Shown here in pieces: positions 1 to 7,547 of a stretch of 62,175 bases of DNA (position 1 is the first letter of the stretch; each line of letters opens with the position of its first letter). The notes beneath the pieces were generated by a model. The model saw nothing but the letters and a program-made list of their open reading frames with translations, had not been told where the DNA came from and ran no database searches. Source of the stretch: a virus; IMG/VR virus record IMGVR_UViG_3300037189_001089, positions 1 to 62,175 of that record; one strand, given 5' to 3'. The position numbers and the translations under genes were made by a program.

Positions 1-774
1 GTCTGGGTGGTGAGCGTTTAGGTAAACCGCACCTGCACCCTGACGAGCACCTAGCTGGTTGGCGTAGGAGAATGCATCCTCAAGCATTTTCATAACTGGA
101 ATAACCCCAGAGGACTGATTCTCAATCTTTTTAATTGGTGCACCGTGTTCACGAACGTTGGTAAGGTTTAGACCAACACCTCCACCACGCTTTGATAGCT
201 GAAGTGATGACGCAACTGCACGAGCAATTGACTCCATGTTATCTTCTACACGTAGCAAGAAACAAGAAACGAACTCTCCACGTTGCTTTTTACCAGCATT
301 AAGAAAGGTAGGAGTTGCTGGCTGGAAACGACCTGAGATGATTTCATCTACAGTGTCTTTTGCAATCTGCTCATTGCCACGTGCAAGCATCAGTGCGTTC
401 ATTACGACACGATCTTCAAACCTTTCTAGGTAGCGTTCTCCATCAAAAGTTTTCAGGGCATAGGATGTATAAAACTTATAGGCTCCAACAAAGGTAGGGA
501 ATCTAAACTTGTATGAGTAAGTGTGCTTAAACAACTCTTTAATAAACTCATCAGAATACTGCTTTAGAACATTTTCGTCATAATAGTCGTTTGATATAAG
601 ATAGTGAAGCTTTTCTTCAATTGAGTGAAAGAATACGGTGTTTAAATTAACATGGTCTAGGAAATAAGCCTTTGCGGCTTCCTTATCCTTTTCAAACTGA
701 ATCTTGCCATCTGCACCATACAGATTAAGCATTGCGTTTAGCTCATGATAGCTATAACCGTTATTCGTTGTCAT
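1..774 (-). CDS. nrdE: Class Ib ribonucleotide reductase alpha subunit, N-terminal part (runs off the left end)
   Basis: This frame is open from an ATG at 774 to base 1, giving the first 258 residues of a protein that continues outside the window. It matches the N-terminal part of NrdE, which reduces ribonucleoside diphosphates to deoxyribonucleotides for phage DNA synthesis. The early active-site cysteine is visible as Cys171 in [10 protein letters not shown]. It is followed by the family stretch [20 protein letters not shown] (about 193-212). The 10 C-terminal catalytic residues cannot be checked because they lie outside. The start overlaps the end of nrdI by 14 bases, so the two are probably translationally coupled. 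Recognition is by motif and by the nrdI neighbour; NrdE rather than class Ia NrdA is inferred from that neighbour. Confidence 0.93.
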   Translation of the reverse strand, partial: MTTNNGYSYHELNAMLNLYGADGKIQFEKDKEAAKAYFLDHVNLNTVFFHSIEEKLHYLISNDYYDENVLKQYSDEFIKELFKHTYSYKFRFPTFVGAYKFYTSYALKTFDGERYLERFEDRVVMNALMLARGNEQIAKDTVDEIISGRFQPATPTFLNAGKKQRGEFVSCFLLRVEDNMESIARAVASSLQLSKRGGGVGLNLTNVREHGAPIKKIENQSSGVIPVMKMLEDAFSYANQLGARQGAGAVYLNAHHPD

Positions 775-1168
775 ACAACATCCTCATTCTTTCTTGTACT
801 TTACTTACGTCTTCTGCTGTGCCAAATATTTCTACCCTGGCAATTACTGGTACCCCAGTTTTTCTAGAGATTATATCTGCAGCCTTGCAAAAATGCTCTC
901 CAAAGTTTGTGTTGCCAAAACCAACCACGCCTCTCAGCAAGTCTCTGTTTTGTTCAATATTTAAAAATCGTCTGACTTGTCTTGGTATTGCTGAGCTCTC
1001 TGAACCGCCACCATAAGTAGGGACAAAAAGAACATACTCCCTAGAAACCACAGGAGTGCTATTGCTCCCAGTATCAATAGGGATACGAATATAATTTCCA
1101 TTTAACTTCTCCACAAATCTTTTAGTGTTCCCTGAGTAGTTTGAAAAATAAACTATATCGATAGCCAA
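761..1168 (-). CDS. nrdI: Ribonucleotide reductase flavodoxin-like activator NrdI
   Basis: This 135-residue protein has the NrdI signature: the flavin phosphate loop [16 protein letters not shown] near residues 7-22, and the downstream [18 protein letters not shown] block around 83-100. NrdI is the flavodoxin that supplies oxidant for assembling the dimanganese cofactor of the class Ib beta subunit NrdF. The start is a TTG at 1168 preceded by GAGAGG; no better ATG is available. It lies directly upstream of nrdE and overlaps it. The beta subunit nrdF is not in the window and should lie beyond the left edge if the phage carries it. Length is normal for the family. Confidence 0.93.
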   Translation of the reverse strand: MAIDIVYFSNYSGNTKRFVEKLNGNYIRIPIDTGSNSTPVVSREYVLFVPTYGGGSESSAIPRQVRRFLNIEQNRDLLRGVVGFGNTNFGEHFCKAADIISRKTGVPVIARVEIFGTAEDVSKVQERMRMLYDNE

Positions 1169-1198
1169 TTCAGACCTCTCTGCTTAGGGGATAGACAA

Positions 1199-1223
1199 GG
1201 GGAGAGACCAGAAGCCTCTCCCC
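1199..1223 (-). terminator. 8-bp GC-rich hairpin between the secreted-protein gene and nrdI
   Basis: Bases 1199-1206 (GGGGAGAG) pair perfectly with 1216-1223 (CTCTCCCC) around a 9-base loop. The hairpin could terminate the transcript of the secreted-protein gene ending at 1248. There is only a poor U-tract on the minus strand after it (TTGTCTATC). Because an extended -10 element sits at 1231-1239, the hairpin may instead be the first structure of the nrd leader RNA. Confidence 0.5.
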
Positions 1224-1230
1224 AAGATCT

Positions 1231-1239
1231 ATTTTACCA
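1231..1239 (-). promoter_or_regulatory. Extended -10 promoter candidate for nrdIE
   Basis: The minus strand reads TGGTAAAAT, matching the extended -10 form TGnTAnAAT found in many gaps of this genome. A start near 1224 would place the 1199-1223 hairpin at the very 5' end of the nrd mRNA. No good -35 box is visible. Confidence 0.4.
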
Positions 1240-1247
1240 CATTTTTA

Positions 1248-2132
1248 TTACTTAATTAGTGCAACTCTCTTAGACTTCTTTACTAGCTTATTGTACTTCT
1301 TAGCTAGCTTGTTAAAGTCCTTCTTTAGCTTTGCATTTTCTGCATTCAAAACGGCTACCTGAGTAGCTAGGTCTACAGCTGATAGAGAGAAAGATACTTC
1401 TTTCACTGCCTTTGCAAAACCAGTTACATCTGTAGCAGAAATGTTTGCAATACCTGCAACTGCACCTGCGGTAGCGGGAGCGGTAATTACACCCTTGTAT
1501 AGCTTGTCAGTTGAATTCCAAGCTAGAGCTGTCTTAACAGTTCCACGAAGAAGAGTTGTTGTAATTGTTGCATTCTCAACTACGTTACCAAATACGTCAG
1601 TAGCAGTTGCAGTAAAGTTTACATCTGAACCAAGACCAGCAATGGTTGGAACTGAAACTGATAGGTTATATGCAGGACCAGCAACACCCTTTAGGTAGTA
1701 TGTTGTAGAAGATCCACCAACAGATACAACAACAGAGCCAGTAGTGGTCTTAGTTGTAAATGCATAGAAGGTTGCAGTGGTGCCAGATCCAGTTAGAATC
1801 TCAACACTAGAAGTTCCTGCAGAAGCAGGGACTGGGGCATCAGCAGAATCCAAAGCAGTTACTAGCTTTGCATCTGTTGCTGTTGCACGAACAGTTGTTC
1901 CAGTAGAAACAGTTACAACAAACTTAACAGTGTCAGCAAGATCAACCTTGTTGTCTGATGGAACTGTTGGAGTTGCTGGAGTTGTTGCTACCTTAGATGT
2001 AGTTGCTACATCTGTCGCACCAACAGTAACAGCTGCAGAAATAGTTGCATTCGCTGGGACTGCCAAGATGGCGCTTGCTGCTAGAGCTACTGCAGAGGCA
2101 ATAGCAATTAGTGGCTTCTTTAGTGAAGTCAT
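1248..2132 (-). CDS. Secreted surface-type protein with signal peptide and basic C-terminal coiled coil
   Basis: This 294-residue protein begins with a clear Sec signal peptide: KK at residues 5-6, a long Ala/Val/Ile core, and a likely cleavage after PANA at residue 29. The mature part (about 30-250) is rich in Thr, Val, Ala and Ser and looks like one or two Ig-like beta domains. The C-terminus (about 254-294) is a lysine-rich heptad region ending in KKSKRVALIK. I do not recognise a specific family. The architecture resembles abundant envelope or S-layer-like proteins of actinobacteria (inference). The start has a strong ribosome site, AAGGAGATAAAAAAT before ATG. It sits 19 bases after the terminase gene, an unusual place for an exported protein in a phage. 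It could alter the infected cell's surface, or be a virion protein with a host-type leader. Confidence 0.8.
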   Translation of the reverse strand: MTSLKKPLIAIASAVALAASAILAVPANATISAAVTVGATDVATTSKVATTPATPTVPSDNKVDLADTVKFVVTVSTGTTVRATATDAKLVTALDSADAPVPASAGTSSVEILTGSGTTATFYAFTTKTTTGSVVVSVGGSSTTYYLKGVAGPAYNLSVSVPTIAGLGSDVNFTATATDVFGNVVENATITTTLLRGTVKTALAWNSTDKLYKGVITAPATAGAVAGIANISATDVTGFAKAVKEVSFSLSAVDLATQVAVLNAENAKLKKDFNKLAKKYNKLVKKSKRVALIK

Positions 2133-2151
2133 ATTTTTTATCTCCTTGTTT

Positions 2152-3945
2152 TTATATTAGATTAAATCCCGACAAAAAGTCACGCACATCGTCAGGCATT
2201 TCCTTATTGTTAAATTCTACCATATCAGATCTATTTTTGTCAATAGCTGATTTGGAAGAGCCACTCCAAGTATGAACTTCTACCTCAAGATTTAGGTTTC
2301 TTGGAGTATGACTAATTGCACCAAAGATTGCACCACAGACAGAGTCTGCAAGGTCTTTGGAAGATTTTCTAGGGTGGTCTACCCTATTGCCTTTCATAAT
2401 TTTAAGCTCTGTAAGCTCTTCAAACAATAGATCAATTGCTGGCATAACCAACCTATCTTCATAAACCAACATTGCCATATCCTCATAGTGCTTCTTTGCG
2501 ACAGAAACAGTTTCAGTCCTAATACCCACAGCCTTTAGCTCATTCTGAATATCAAAAGACTGCCAACGGTCAAAGCTAACCATGCCAAGATTAAATCCAA
2601 CTCTACGTAAGTTTTGTATCCACTGCTTTACTTCTGAAAGATTTACAGGGCCTTCTTTTTTAGGTTCCCACCAGGCTACAGCATCTACTACTACAATTGG
2701 TACTACCTGCTCATAGTCTTTCATTACTTGAACTGATACCCATTTTTCTACGTGAGCAATTGATACAGCACACTTGTCATGTTTTTGTGCAAGGTCTGCA
2801 TGCACATAATAAATCTTATCTGGGTCTGGCTTAAAAGTTTCATCAAATCTTCTAAACTGATCTAGTGGATTCCTAGATGTCATTGCAGATCTAACTTTAT
2901 CCTGTTGTTTAAAAAATGCATCAGATGCATAGGTTGGTACACATGCAAACCTTTGCATAGCATCGCCCTTGTCTGTATAAAATGCAAGCTTAAAGTCATC
3001 TATCTTACGTGTAGGATTTACAATCCAAGTTGGCCTTTTAATTGCAAACATTCCTGGAAACTTGTAAGACAATATTGTATCTTCGTCCCACTCAATCTCA
3101 AAAGAATTGCCCTCAGCATCTTCTGGCAAGTCTGGGTTCATAATAAACTTATGAGTTTTTGTTATGACTTCTTTTTCTGCAATAACTGCGTCATATCTTT
3201 GTGAGATAAAGTCTCCTGGAAAACGTGGAAAGGACAATAGGGCTACCTTGCCAAGGTCTGGGAATCGTGAATCTACTGATGCACGGAACGCTTTATATAT
3301 GTTATCTGCTGTTTTACCCTGGTCATTACCAGTACCAATCTCTTGTGCAAATCCTGAGATTTCATCAAGTACTGCCAGGATTAGGTTGAGTCCCTCATGA
3401 GACTCTCGTTCAGAGTGTCCAGAATAAACCGTGATTGATTTGTTAAACTCGATAGACTCAGCTTTAGAATAAAACTTTCCTGCAAACCAAGGGGAGTTTT
3501 CTATTTTATTTTTGAAACCTTTGAAGAAAACATTCTTAGCTTGCTGCGCATTAATCGCAACGTTAATGATATCAATCGCATCCCCACTTGGCTTTCCAAA
3601 GTACCTCGCTGGGTCTTTAAGACAAAGGAGCTTGTATACAATATAAGAACACGCAACAGTAGACGTAAAATCCTTACCAGATCCTTTACCAAGCTGAAGA
3701 ATAACTTCATTTTTTGTATATTTTTTGTAATAGCGTCTTCCCTCCTCTGGGCCCATTATGTCAATAAGATCTTCTTCTTTATATATTTGACTCATTGCTT
3801 CCACAATGTCATACTGAATATCGGATAGTGGTGGCTGACCTAGGTAGCTTTCACCCTCAACAAATGTTTTTGCGTCAACTGGTATCTCTTCAAAGTTATC
3901 ATTTTTTAAAGCTTCAAAGAATTCATTAAACATTGTTGTGGACAA
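2152..3945 (-). CDS. terL: Terminase large subunit (packaging ATPase and nuclease)
   Basis: The 597-residue protein is the motor that translocates DNA into the prohead and cuts the concatemer. The ATPase part has Walker A LGKGSGKDF (about 85-93, Lys91) and Walker B LILAVLDEIS with Asp194-Glu195. The RNase H-fold nuclease part has Asp384 in VHADLAQ, Asp459 in VSFDRW and the acidic pair in KDLADS (531-534). The best start is a TTG at 3945, because GAGG lies 9 bases before it; the ATG at 3933 would be too far from that ribosome site. It overlaps the end of the gene called the small subunit. Unlike most siphoviruses, the gene lies next to replication and nrd genes, about 34 kb from the portal gene. 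Confidence 0.95.
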   Translation of the reverse strand: MSTTMFNEFFEALKNDNFEEIPVDAKTFVEGESYLGQPPLSDIQYDIVEAMSQIYKEEDLIDIMGPEEGRRYYKKYTKNEVILQLGKGSGKDFTSTVACSYIVYKLLCLKDPARYFGKPSGDAIDIINVAINAQQAKNVFFKGFKNKIENSPWFAGKFYSKAESIEFNKSITVYSGHSERESHEGLNLILAVLDEISGFAQEIGTGNDQGKTADNIYKAFRASVDSRFPDLGKVALLSFPRFPGDFISQRYDAVIAEKEVITKTHKFIMNPDLPEDAEGNSFEIEWDEDTILSYKFPGMFAIKRPTWIVNPTRKIDDFKLAFYTDKGDAMQRFACVPTYASDAFFKQQDKVRSAMTSRNPLDQFRRFDETFKPDPDKIYYVHADLAQKHDKCAVSIAHVEKWVSVQVMKDYEQVVPIVVVDAVAWWEPKKEGPVNLSEVKQWIQNLRRVGFNLGMVSFDRWQSFDIQNELKAVGIRTETVSVAKKHYEDMAMLVYEDRLVMPAIDLLFEELTELKIMKGNRVDHPRKSSKDLADSVCGAIFGAISHTPRNLNLEVEVHTWSGSSKSAIDKNRSDMVEFNNKEMPDDVRDFLSGFNLI

Positions 3946-4465
3946 CTGTGATTACCTCACCCTTCTTTGCTACCTGGCCCAATCTTGACAAAATCTTGTC
4001 ACGAATTTCTGGATGTTCAGATGCGATGTCCCTAAGAATGTTTACTAGGATTTCTTGCTTTTGTTCAATCTCAATCATCTCTTCAGCAAGCTCTTGATTT
4101 TCTAGTAGACCAGCTTTTTGAAGCATATCAATTCTTGTTTTTTCAATATCAACTACAAGTTTAATTGCTGCATTCTTTGCTCCTAAGTTTGCTGTGGTAG
4201 TTGCGTCATCAATAACCTCGTACGCCTTTGCAATAAGCTTGTTATAGTGTGTGTCTGCCCCAACCAGCGCCTCTTTAGCACGTGCACGAATAGCTGCATT
4301 ATCTGCTGCCATCTGTCTCCACTCTTCAATGAGTGCGACAACCTTTGTGCGTGGCAATGCTAGCTCTTTAGAAATCTTGGTTGGATCGTTTCCCTTAAGG
4401 TATTCTTCTACTACCTTATTTACCTCATCTAAATGCTTAATTAGTTGCTCTTCAGTCGTTGACAC
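3926..4465 (-). CDS. terS: Putative terminase small subunit
   Basis: This protein of about 179 residues starts at a GTG at 4465, chosen because GAGG lies 6 bases upstream; a longer frame to 4555 would overlap the previous gene by 104 bases. The N-terminal third holds a helix-turn-helix-like stretch (ISKELALPRTKVVALIEEW). The rest is predicted to be long alpha-helices with many charged residues, ending near the TerL start. A DNA-binding N-terminus, helical oligomerisation core and position directly upstream of TerL fit a small terminase subunit, which recognises the packaging site. The call rests mainly on position and architecture, since small subunits are poorly conserved. Confidence 0.72.
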   Translation of the reverse strand: MSTTEEQLIKHLDEVNKVVEEYLKGNDPTKISKELALPRTKVVALIEEWRQMAADNAAIRARAKEALVGADTHYNKLIAKAYEVIDDATTTANLGAKNAAIKLVVDIEKTRIDMLQKAGLLENQELAEEMIEIEQKQEILVNILRDIASEHPEIRDKILSRLGQVAKKGEVITVVHNNV

Positions 4466-4739
4466 GTTTTCCTCGTTTTCCCTTTTGCGGTATACGTTTA
4501 ATTTTATCAGATTTAAAGCTTCTAAGTACCCCAGTTTGACCACGGGATACTTCAAAGCAATCTATCCACTCAGTGCCAGTTTCAAGGTTAATCGTAAGAC
4601 TATAGAACTTAAACTTAGATCCATATTCGCCCTTTACCTTGATTAGGTCCCATTGGGAAATAGTAAACCCATCAATCTTCATCTCTGTCGTTCTCAGAAA
4701 TTTCGTTGGCGTCGTTGCTGACTGAATCGTTTTCTTCAT
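4452..4739 (-). CDS. Conserved-looking phage protein of unknown function
   Basis: A 95-residue protein with a mixed beta-rich core (MKIDGFTISQWDLIKVKGEY onward) and a basic tail ending KGKRGKRVND. It overlaps the putative terS start by 14 bases and its own start overlaps the stop of the DUF3310 gene (TAATG), so it is translated within the same operon. An internal ATG at codon 20 is an alternative start. I cannot assign a function; the basic tail may bind nucleic acid. Confidence 0.7.
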   Translation of the reverse strand: MKKTIQSATTPTKFLRTTEMKIDGFTISQWDLIKVKGEYGSKFKFYSLTINLETGTEWIDCFEVSRGQTGVLRSFKSDKIKRIPQKGKRGKRVND

Positions 4740-4954
4740 TAGAATCTTCCTTCAAGTCGTTTAATCTCGTCATCAATGTAAAAGATTGCTTTTCTGAGAT
4801 CTTCAATATGCTTGGCTTCATCTTTAACTCCTGCCCTCCAAATATACTTCATTGCATTTCCTAGATTAAAGTTCATGTGTCTAGTAATCTGAATTGTTTC
4901 AACACCACTTGGATGGGTGGTGTAGTGCTTTGGATGATTAACCATATCTTTCAT
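4739..4954 (-). CDS. DUF3310 family phage protein
   Basis: About 71 residues, starting at the ATG at 4954, which has AAGGA about 10 bases upstream and overlaps the previous stop as ATGA. The sequence carries the DUF3310 pattern: VNHPKHYTTHPSGVETI, then NFNLGNAMKYIWRAG, then DLRKAIFYIDDEIKRL. The family is widespread in phages and sometimes labelled a nucleotide kinase, but its function is not established. It belongs to the nucleic-acid metabolism operon here. A longer frame to 5020 would run through the small HTH gene upstream and is less likely. Confidence 0.88.
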   Translation of the reverse strand: MKDMVNHPKHYTTHPSGVETIQITRHMNFNLGNAMKYIWRAGVKDEAKHIEDLRKAIFYIDDEIKRLEGRF

Positions 4955-5106
4955 CGTTTTGACTTCCTTAGTCCAAATTTTGCTAGGTAAACATAAATAG
5001 TTTCTACGCTTGCCCCACACTCTTTTGCAATCTGCTCAGGCGTTTTCTTGTCTAGAACATATCTTTTACGAAGCCAAACTTCTGATGTATATAATTTAGC
5101 AGCCAT
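4951..5106 (-). CDS. Small helix-turn-helix protein (51 aa)
   Basis: A 51-residue protein from an ATG at 5106 to a TGA that overlaps the DUF3310 start (ATGA). It begins MAAKLYTSEVWLRKRYV and contains a helix-turn-helix pattern, TPEQIAKECGASVETIYVYL, followed by the basic end LRKSKR. This resembles homeodomain-like small DNA-binding proteins common in phage replication operons. It may regulate transcription or bind DNA structurally. The gene is short but fills the gap between RuvC and DUF3310 exactly, which supports it being real. Confidence 0.75.
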   Translation of the reverse strand: MAAKLYTSEVWLRKRYVLDKKTPEQIAKECGASVETIYVYLAKFGLRKSKR

Positions 5107-5109
5107 TTT

Positions 5110-5688
5110 TTACTTTGTCAACTTTCCCCAGTTATGGATAGCCCAATGACCAATACCTATAGCATCTGCCAGGTCATTATCGCTAATATCTATATCATAA
5201 TTAATATTGACAAAATTAATAGTTTTACGCTTTCTGAAATCTCTTTCATAATTTTTATACCATGAATCAGATTTGCCAGGGTTTGCTGTTCTCAACAAAA
5301 GCTTTGCGTCTTTACTTAGCTTTCCATTTCCAATAAAGGTTTGCCAGCTAATGGGGTTAACTGAGCCAGCCACCCTTAGACCCGCAATTCCAGCAGCACC
5401 AAGCATTGCACCTTGAACTAGAGCTAGATCTGCTGCTGTCTTTGGGCTGTTTATAAATACAGTATGCTCAATCACAATTGCATCAATCTTAAAGTTTTTA
5501 AAAAATGCCAAAGTTTTTCTAGCAGCATCTCTAACCTTAGCATATGTATTTATTCCATCAAACTCTATCTTACCAAATGAGGTAAGAGAGTTTTTAGAAA
5601 AGATAGCAAACGCTAAGCTGTTTGTGCTGGCATCAATAGAGCAGACAGTGTTTGGCTTATCGCTATTCAGTATCGCTTTGATAGTCAT
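5110..5688 (-). CDS. ruvC: RuvC-like Holliday junction resolvase
   Basis: This 192-residue protein has the RuvC/RNase H-fold acidic set: Asp19 in VCSIDAST, Glu74 in VIEHTVF, and the C-terminal DNDLADAIGIGHWA with Asp172 and Asp175. Phage RuvC-like nucleases resolve branched DNA before packaging. The central stretch PISWQTFIG is also typical. It overlaps the end of the zinc-finger gene by 26 bases and has AAGGG upstream of the ATG. It lies in the recombination cluster with RecA-like, Cas4-like and PD-(D/E)XK genes. Confidence 0.88.
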   Translation of the reverse strand: MTIKAILNSDKPNTVCSIDASTNSLAFAIFSKNSLTSFGKIEFDGINTYAKVRDAARKTLAFFKNFKIDAIVIEHTVFINSPKTAADLALVQGAMLGAAGIAGLRVAGSVNPISWQTFIGNGKLSKDAKLLLRTANPGKSDSWYKNYERDFRKRKTINFVNINYDIDISDNDLADAIGIGHWAIHNWGKLTK

Positions 5689-5959
5689 GCATAAACACCC
5701 TTATCTCTCTAATCTTTTTATTTATTTCTTTTTGATTTATATTACAAGTATTACAATACTTTTCATCATTATAAACTGACAAAACCTTGCTACATTTTAA
5801 ACATTTTCTTGGCTTCTCAGATCTTTTTTGTCTCTTGACAGCTCTATGTCTTTCAACAATTTTTTCCCTTTTTGCTTCATCCCTGCAAATTGCTGAGCAA
5901 TATATTTGATAGGATACATTAGCAGTAAAGTAGTTTGAGCACCAATTACATTGTTTCAC
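5663..5959 (-). CDS. Small zinc-ribbon protein
   Basis: About 98 residues, starting at a GTG at 5959 chosen because GGAGG lies 6 bases upstream; an ATG at 5980 would sit deeper in the preceding gene. It has two cysteine clusters: CNWC with YCSAIC in the first 30 residues, and CLKC with YCNTC further on, so it probably binds one or two zinc ions. A basic helix (REKIVERHRAVKRQKRS) lies between the clusters, suggesting nucleic-acid binding. Precise function is unknown. It overlaps both neighbours, so it is probably translationally coupled to the Cas4-like gene and to ruvC. Confidence 0.75.
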   Translation of the reverse strand: MKQCNWCSNYFTANVSYQIYCSAICRDEAKREKIVERHRAVKRQKRSEKPRKCLKCSKVLSVYNDEKYCNTCNINQKEINKKIREIRVFMHDYQSDTE

Positions 5960-6737
5960 GCAGTGCCTCCAGGGATGCAATCTTTATAGATCCTACCCCT
6001 GCTTCAGCACATACCTTGGTTAGTGGACAAGTTTTACAGATTTTTGAATTGGATCTGTAGTTTTTTGTTGGTAAGGTTTTATCTACCCATGCCTTACGAA
6101 CATCTCGCATCCACTGGAATGCATTGTCTACCCATTGTCTATAATAGTCATTTACTTCTACAGGAAGAATTAGCAAGTCATGGTTGTTCTTGTTTTCATA
6201 AATAAGAACGGCCCTTGCCTTTTTAAGAATCTTCATATAGATTAGCAGCTGCACCAGATGACCAAGCTTTGGCTTTCCTGCTGCCTTGCGATATTCAAAT
6301 CCTTCGCTAGGCATTGTCTTAATTTCGCCAAGCAATTCTTCGCCATTCCAATTAAGAATAACATCGCCAAATCCAAAAATCGGAGGATCGTTATAGGTAA
6401 TCTTAAACTCTGAATCCACCAGGAAGTCTGGCACATTACCCATTGCTTCCTGGATACGCTCGTGAGACTTAGTTCCTGCAGTCATGTTTGCTCCACCATA
6501 AGCATCTGCATTGTCTTCAAATATACCGCCCTCAAAAGCAAGGTACCAGTATCTAGGACATTCTCCATGAGAATATGCAATTGTGCTTGGAGCAAATGTT
6601 TTCTTTTGTGTAAACTTATCTACACGATTAATAGTGTATCCAGAATTAATCTTTTCTATAAAAGCATCAGCATCAATAAATGATTTCTTATCTGATATCT
6701 TTTTGATCATTACTTCTTGTAAAAAATTTTTAGCCAT
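5946..6737 (-). CDS. Cas4-like PD-(D/E)XK exonuclease with iron-sulfur cysteines
   Basis: This 263-residue protein is a RecB/Cas4-type nuclease. The nuclease residues are His92 (SHERIQ), Asp125 (GFGDVIL), Glu138 and Lys140 (LGEIKT) and Gln163 (HLVQLLIYM). Four cysteines placed as in Cas4/AddB-type Fe-S nucleases are all present: Cys60 (GECPRYWY) and Cys234, Cys237, Cys243 (KICKTCPLTKVC). In phages such nucleases process DNA ends for recombination. No Cas1 or CRISPR array is nearby, so a spacer-acquisition role is not suggested. A strong promoter precedes the gene, so it begins a sub-operon. Confidence 0.88.
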   Translation of the reverse strand: MAKNFLQEVMIKKISDKKSFIDADAFIEKINSGYTINRVDKFTQKKTFAPSTIAYSHGECPRYWYLAFEGGIFEDNADAYGGANMTAGTKSHERIQEAMGNVPDFLVDSEFKITYNDPPIFGFGDVILNWNGEELLGEIKTMPSEGFEYRKAAGKPKLGHLVQLLIYMKILKKARAVLIYENKNNHDLLILPVEVNDYYRQWVDNAFQWMRDVRKAWVDKTLPTKNYRSNSKICKTCPLTKVCAEAGVGSIKIASLEALRETM

Positions 6738-6765
6738 TATTTGTTTTCTTTTCTCTTGTCGTTCT

Positions 6766-6794
6766 ATTATACACTAGCGTGTAATGTATTTCAA
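6766..6794 (-). promoter_or_regulatory. Sigma70-type promoter upstream of the Cas4-like gene
   Basis: The minus strand has TTGAAA (6794-6789), a 17-base spacer and TATAAT (6771-6766). It overlaps the 3' end of the upstream gene. The start should lie near 6759, giving a leader of about 22 bases. The same hexamers and spacing occur before the plus-strand hydrolase. Confidence 0.75.
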
Positions 6795-7079
6795 GGCAGA
6801 GACTAGGTTATTTATAGATTCTGCGGCTGTATAGTAAAGGTTTTTCTTGCCACGATCGGACTTGTCTACGTTAGCCATCCATGTAGCTTTAAAGGCCATC
6901 TTAGTTGCAATAGCCTGAAGCCTAACTATTTCAATTGTTGCTACGTTTAATGGAATGTCAGGCTTAAGAATAACCTTGGCAACAAAAGTTAGTGCCTGGG
7001 TTAGCTCTTCATCCTGCATGTATTCTGCTATTTCTGATAAACCATTAACCATTTCTAGTGTCGTTTTTTCTTGTTCCAT
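6774..7079 (-). CDS. Phage protein of unknown function
   Basis: A 101-residue, mostly alpha-helical acidic protein beginning MEQEKTTLEMVNGLSEIAEY. The ATG overlaps the stop of the gene upstream (TAATG) and has GAGG about 7 bases before it. No catalytic motif is visible. It lies between a putative resolvase and the Cas4-like nuclease, so a role in DNA metabolism is inferred from position only. Confidence 0.75.
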   Translation of the reverse strand: MEQEKTTLEMVNGLSEIAEYMQDEELTQALTFVAKVILKPDIPLNVATIEIVRLQAIATKMAFKATWMANVDKSDRGKKNLYYTAAESINNLVSALKYITR

Positions 7080-7363
7080 TATTGTTCCTCTATTAGTTGT
7101 TCTAGTATTCCTAATTCTATTATAGCAAGTCTTGTTTTTGGACTACCCTCGCCAAGCACAACAACGATTGCTGGGTCTTTGCCATTCTTAATAGCATCAG
7201 TAGTTGCCTTCGCCCACACATCTTTATTTAGGGTAAAAGATTTGCCAACTTCTTTAAAATCTATAACAAAGCTTTCCCAGGAAGCATCTCCCTTTTGAGT
7301 ATTACGACCAGAGTTCTTGTGTTGCTTGGCACCTAAACGCTTACTCTCAGACTTTTCTGTCAT
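7079..7363 (-). CDS. Putative PD-(D/E)XK resolvase-like nuclease
   Basis: About 94 residues, starting at ATG 7363 (MTEKSESKRLGAKQHK); a longer frame to 7447 would overlap the upstream zinc-finger gene by 100 bases. The segment NSGRNTQKGDASWESFVIDF then KEVGKSFTL resembles the core of small phage Holliday-junction resolvase-like proteins, with an acidic residue in KGD and an acid-x-K pair in DFKE. A tryptophan-helix (DVWAKATTDAIKNGKDPAIV) and a C-terminal strand follow, as in that group. Family membership is moderately sure; activity is unproven. An internal TGCTATAAT at 7119-7127 could promote the next gene. Confidence 0.6.
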   Translation of the reverse strand: MTEKSESKRLGAKQHKNSGRNTQKGDASWESFVIDFKEVGKSFTLNKDVWAKATTDAIKNGKDPAIVVVLGEGSPKTRLAIIELGILEQLIEEQ

Positions 7364-7547
7364 CAAACTTTCGCTTTCTCTTTTTGTCAATGTTGACTTT
7401 AGAAATATGCTTTCTAGAACATTGCCAAGTAAGGTCCAAGGTGTCATACCATAATCTTAGTTGTGTCACTTCTTCTTTGCATCTTTGACAAATGAATATG
7501 CCATTGTATATAGAAAAGGCTCTATTATTTTGATGACTCAATGCCAT
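7347..7547 (-). CDS. Small zinc-finger protein
   Basis: A 66-residue protein starting at an ATG inside the end of the RecA-like gene (AAGGTAA just before it) and ending inside the resolvase-like gene. It has CQRC at about residue 20 and WQCSRKHI about 21 residues later, a likely Cys/Cys/Cys/His zinc site, then a very basic tail (KKRKRKFDDRKV). It is probably a nucleic-acid binding accessory protein. No family is recognised. Confidence 0.62.
   Translation of the reverse strand: MALSHQNNRAFSIYNGIFICQRCKEEVTQLRLWYDTLDLTWQCSRKHISKVNIDKKRKRKFDDRKV

Noticed and set aside
5946-6737. CRISPR adaptation function for the Cas4-like gene.
   Set aside because: No Cas1, Cas2 or array is present; a recombination nuclease is the simpler reading.
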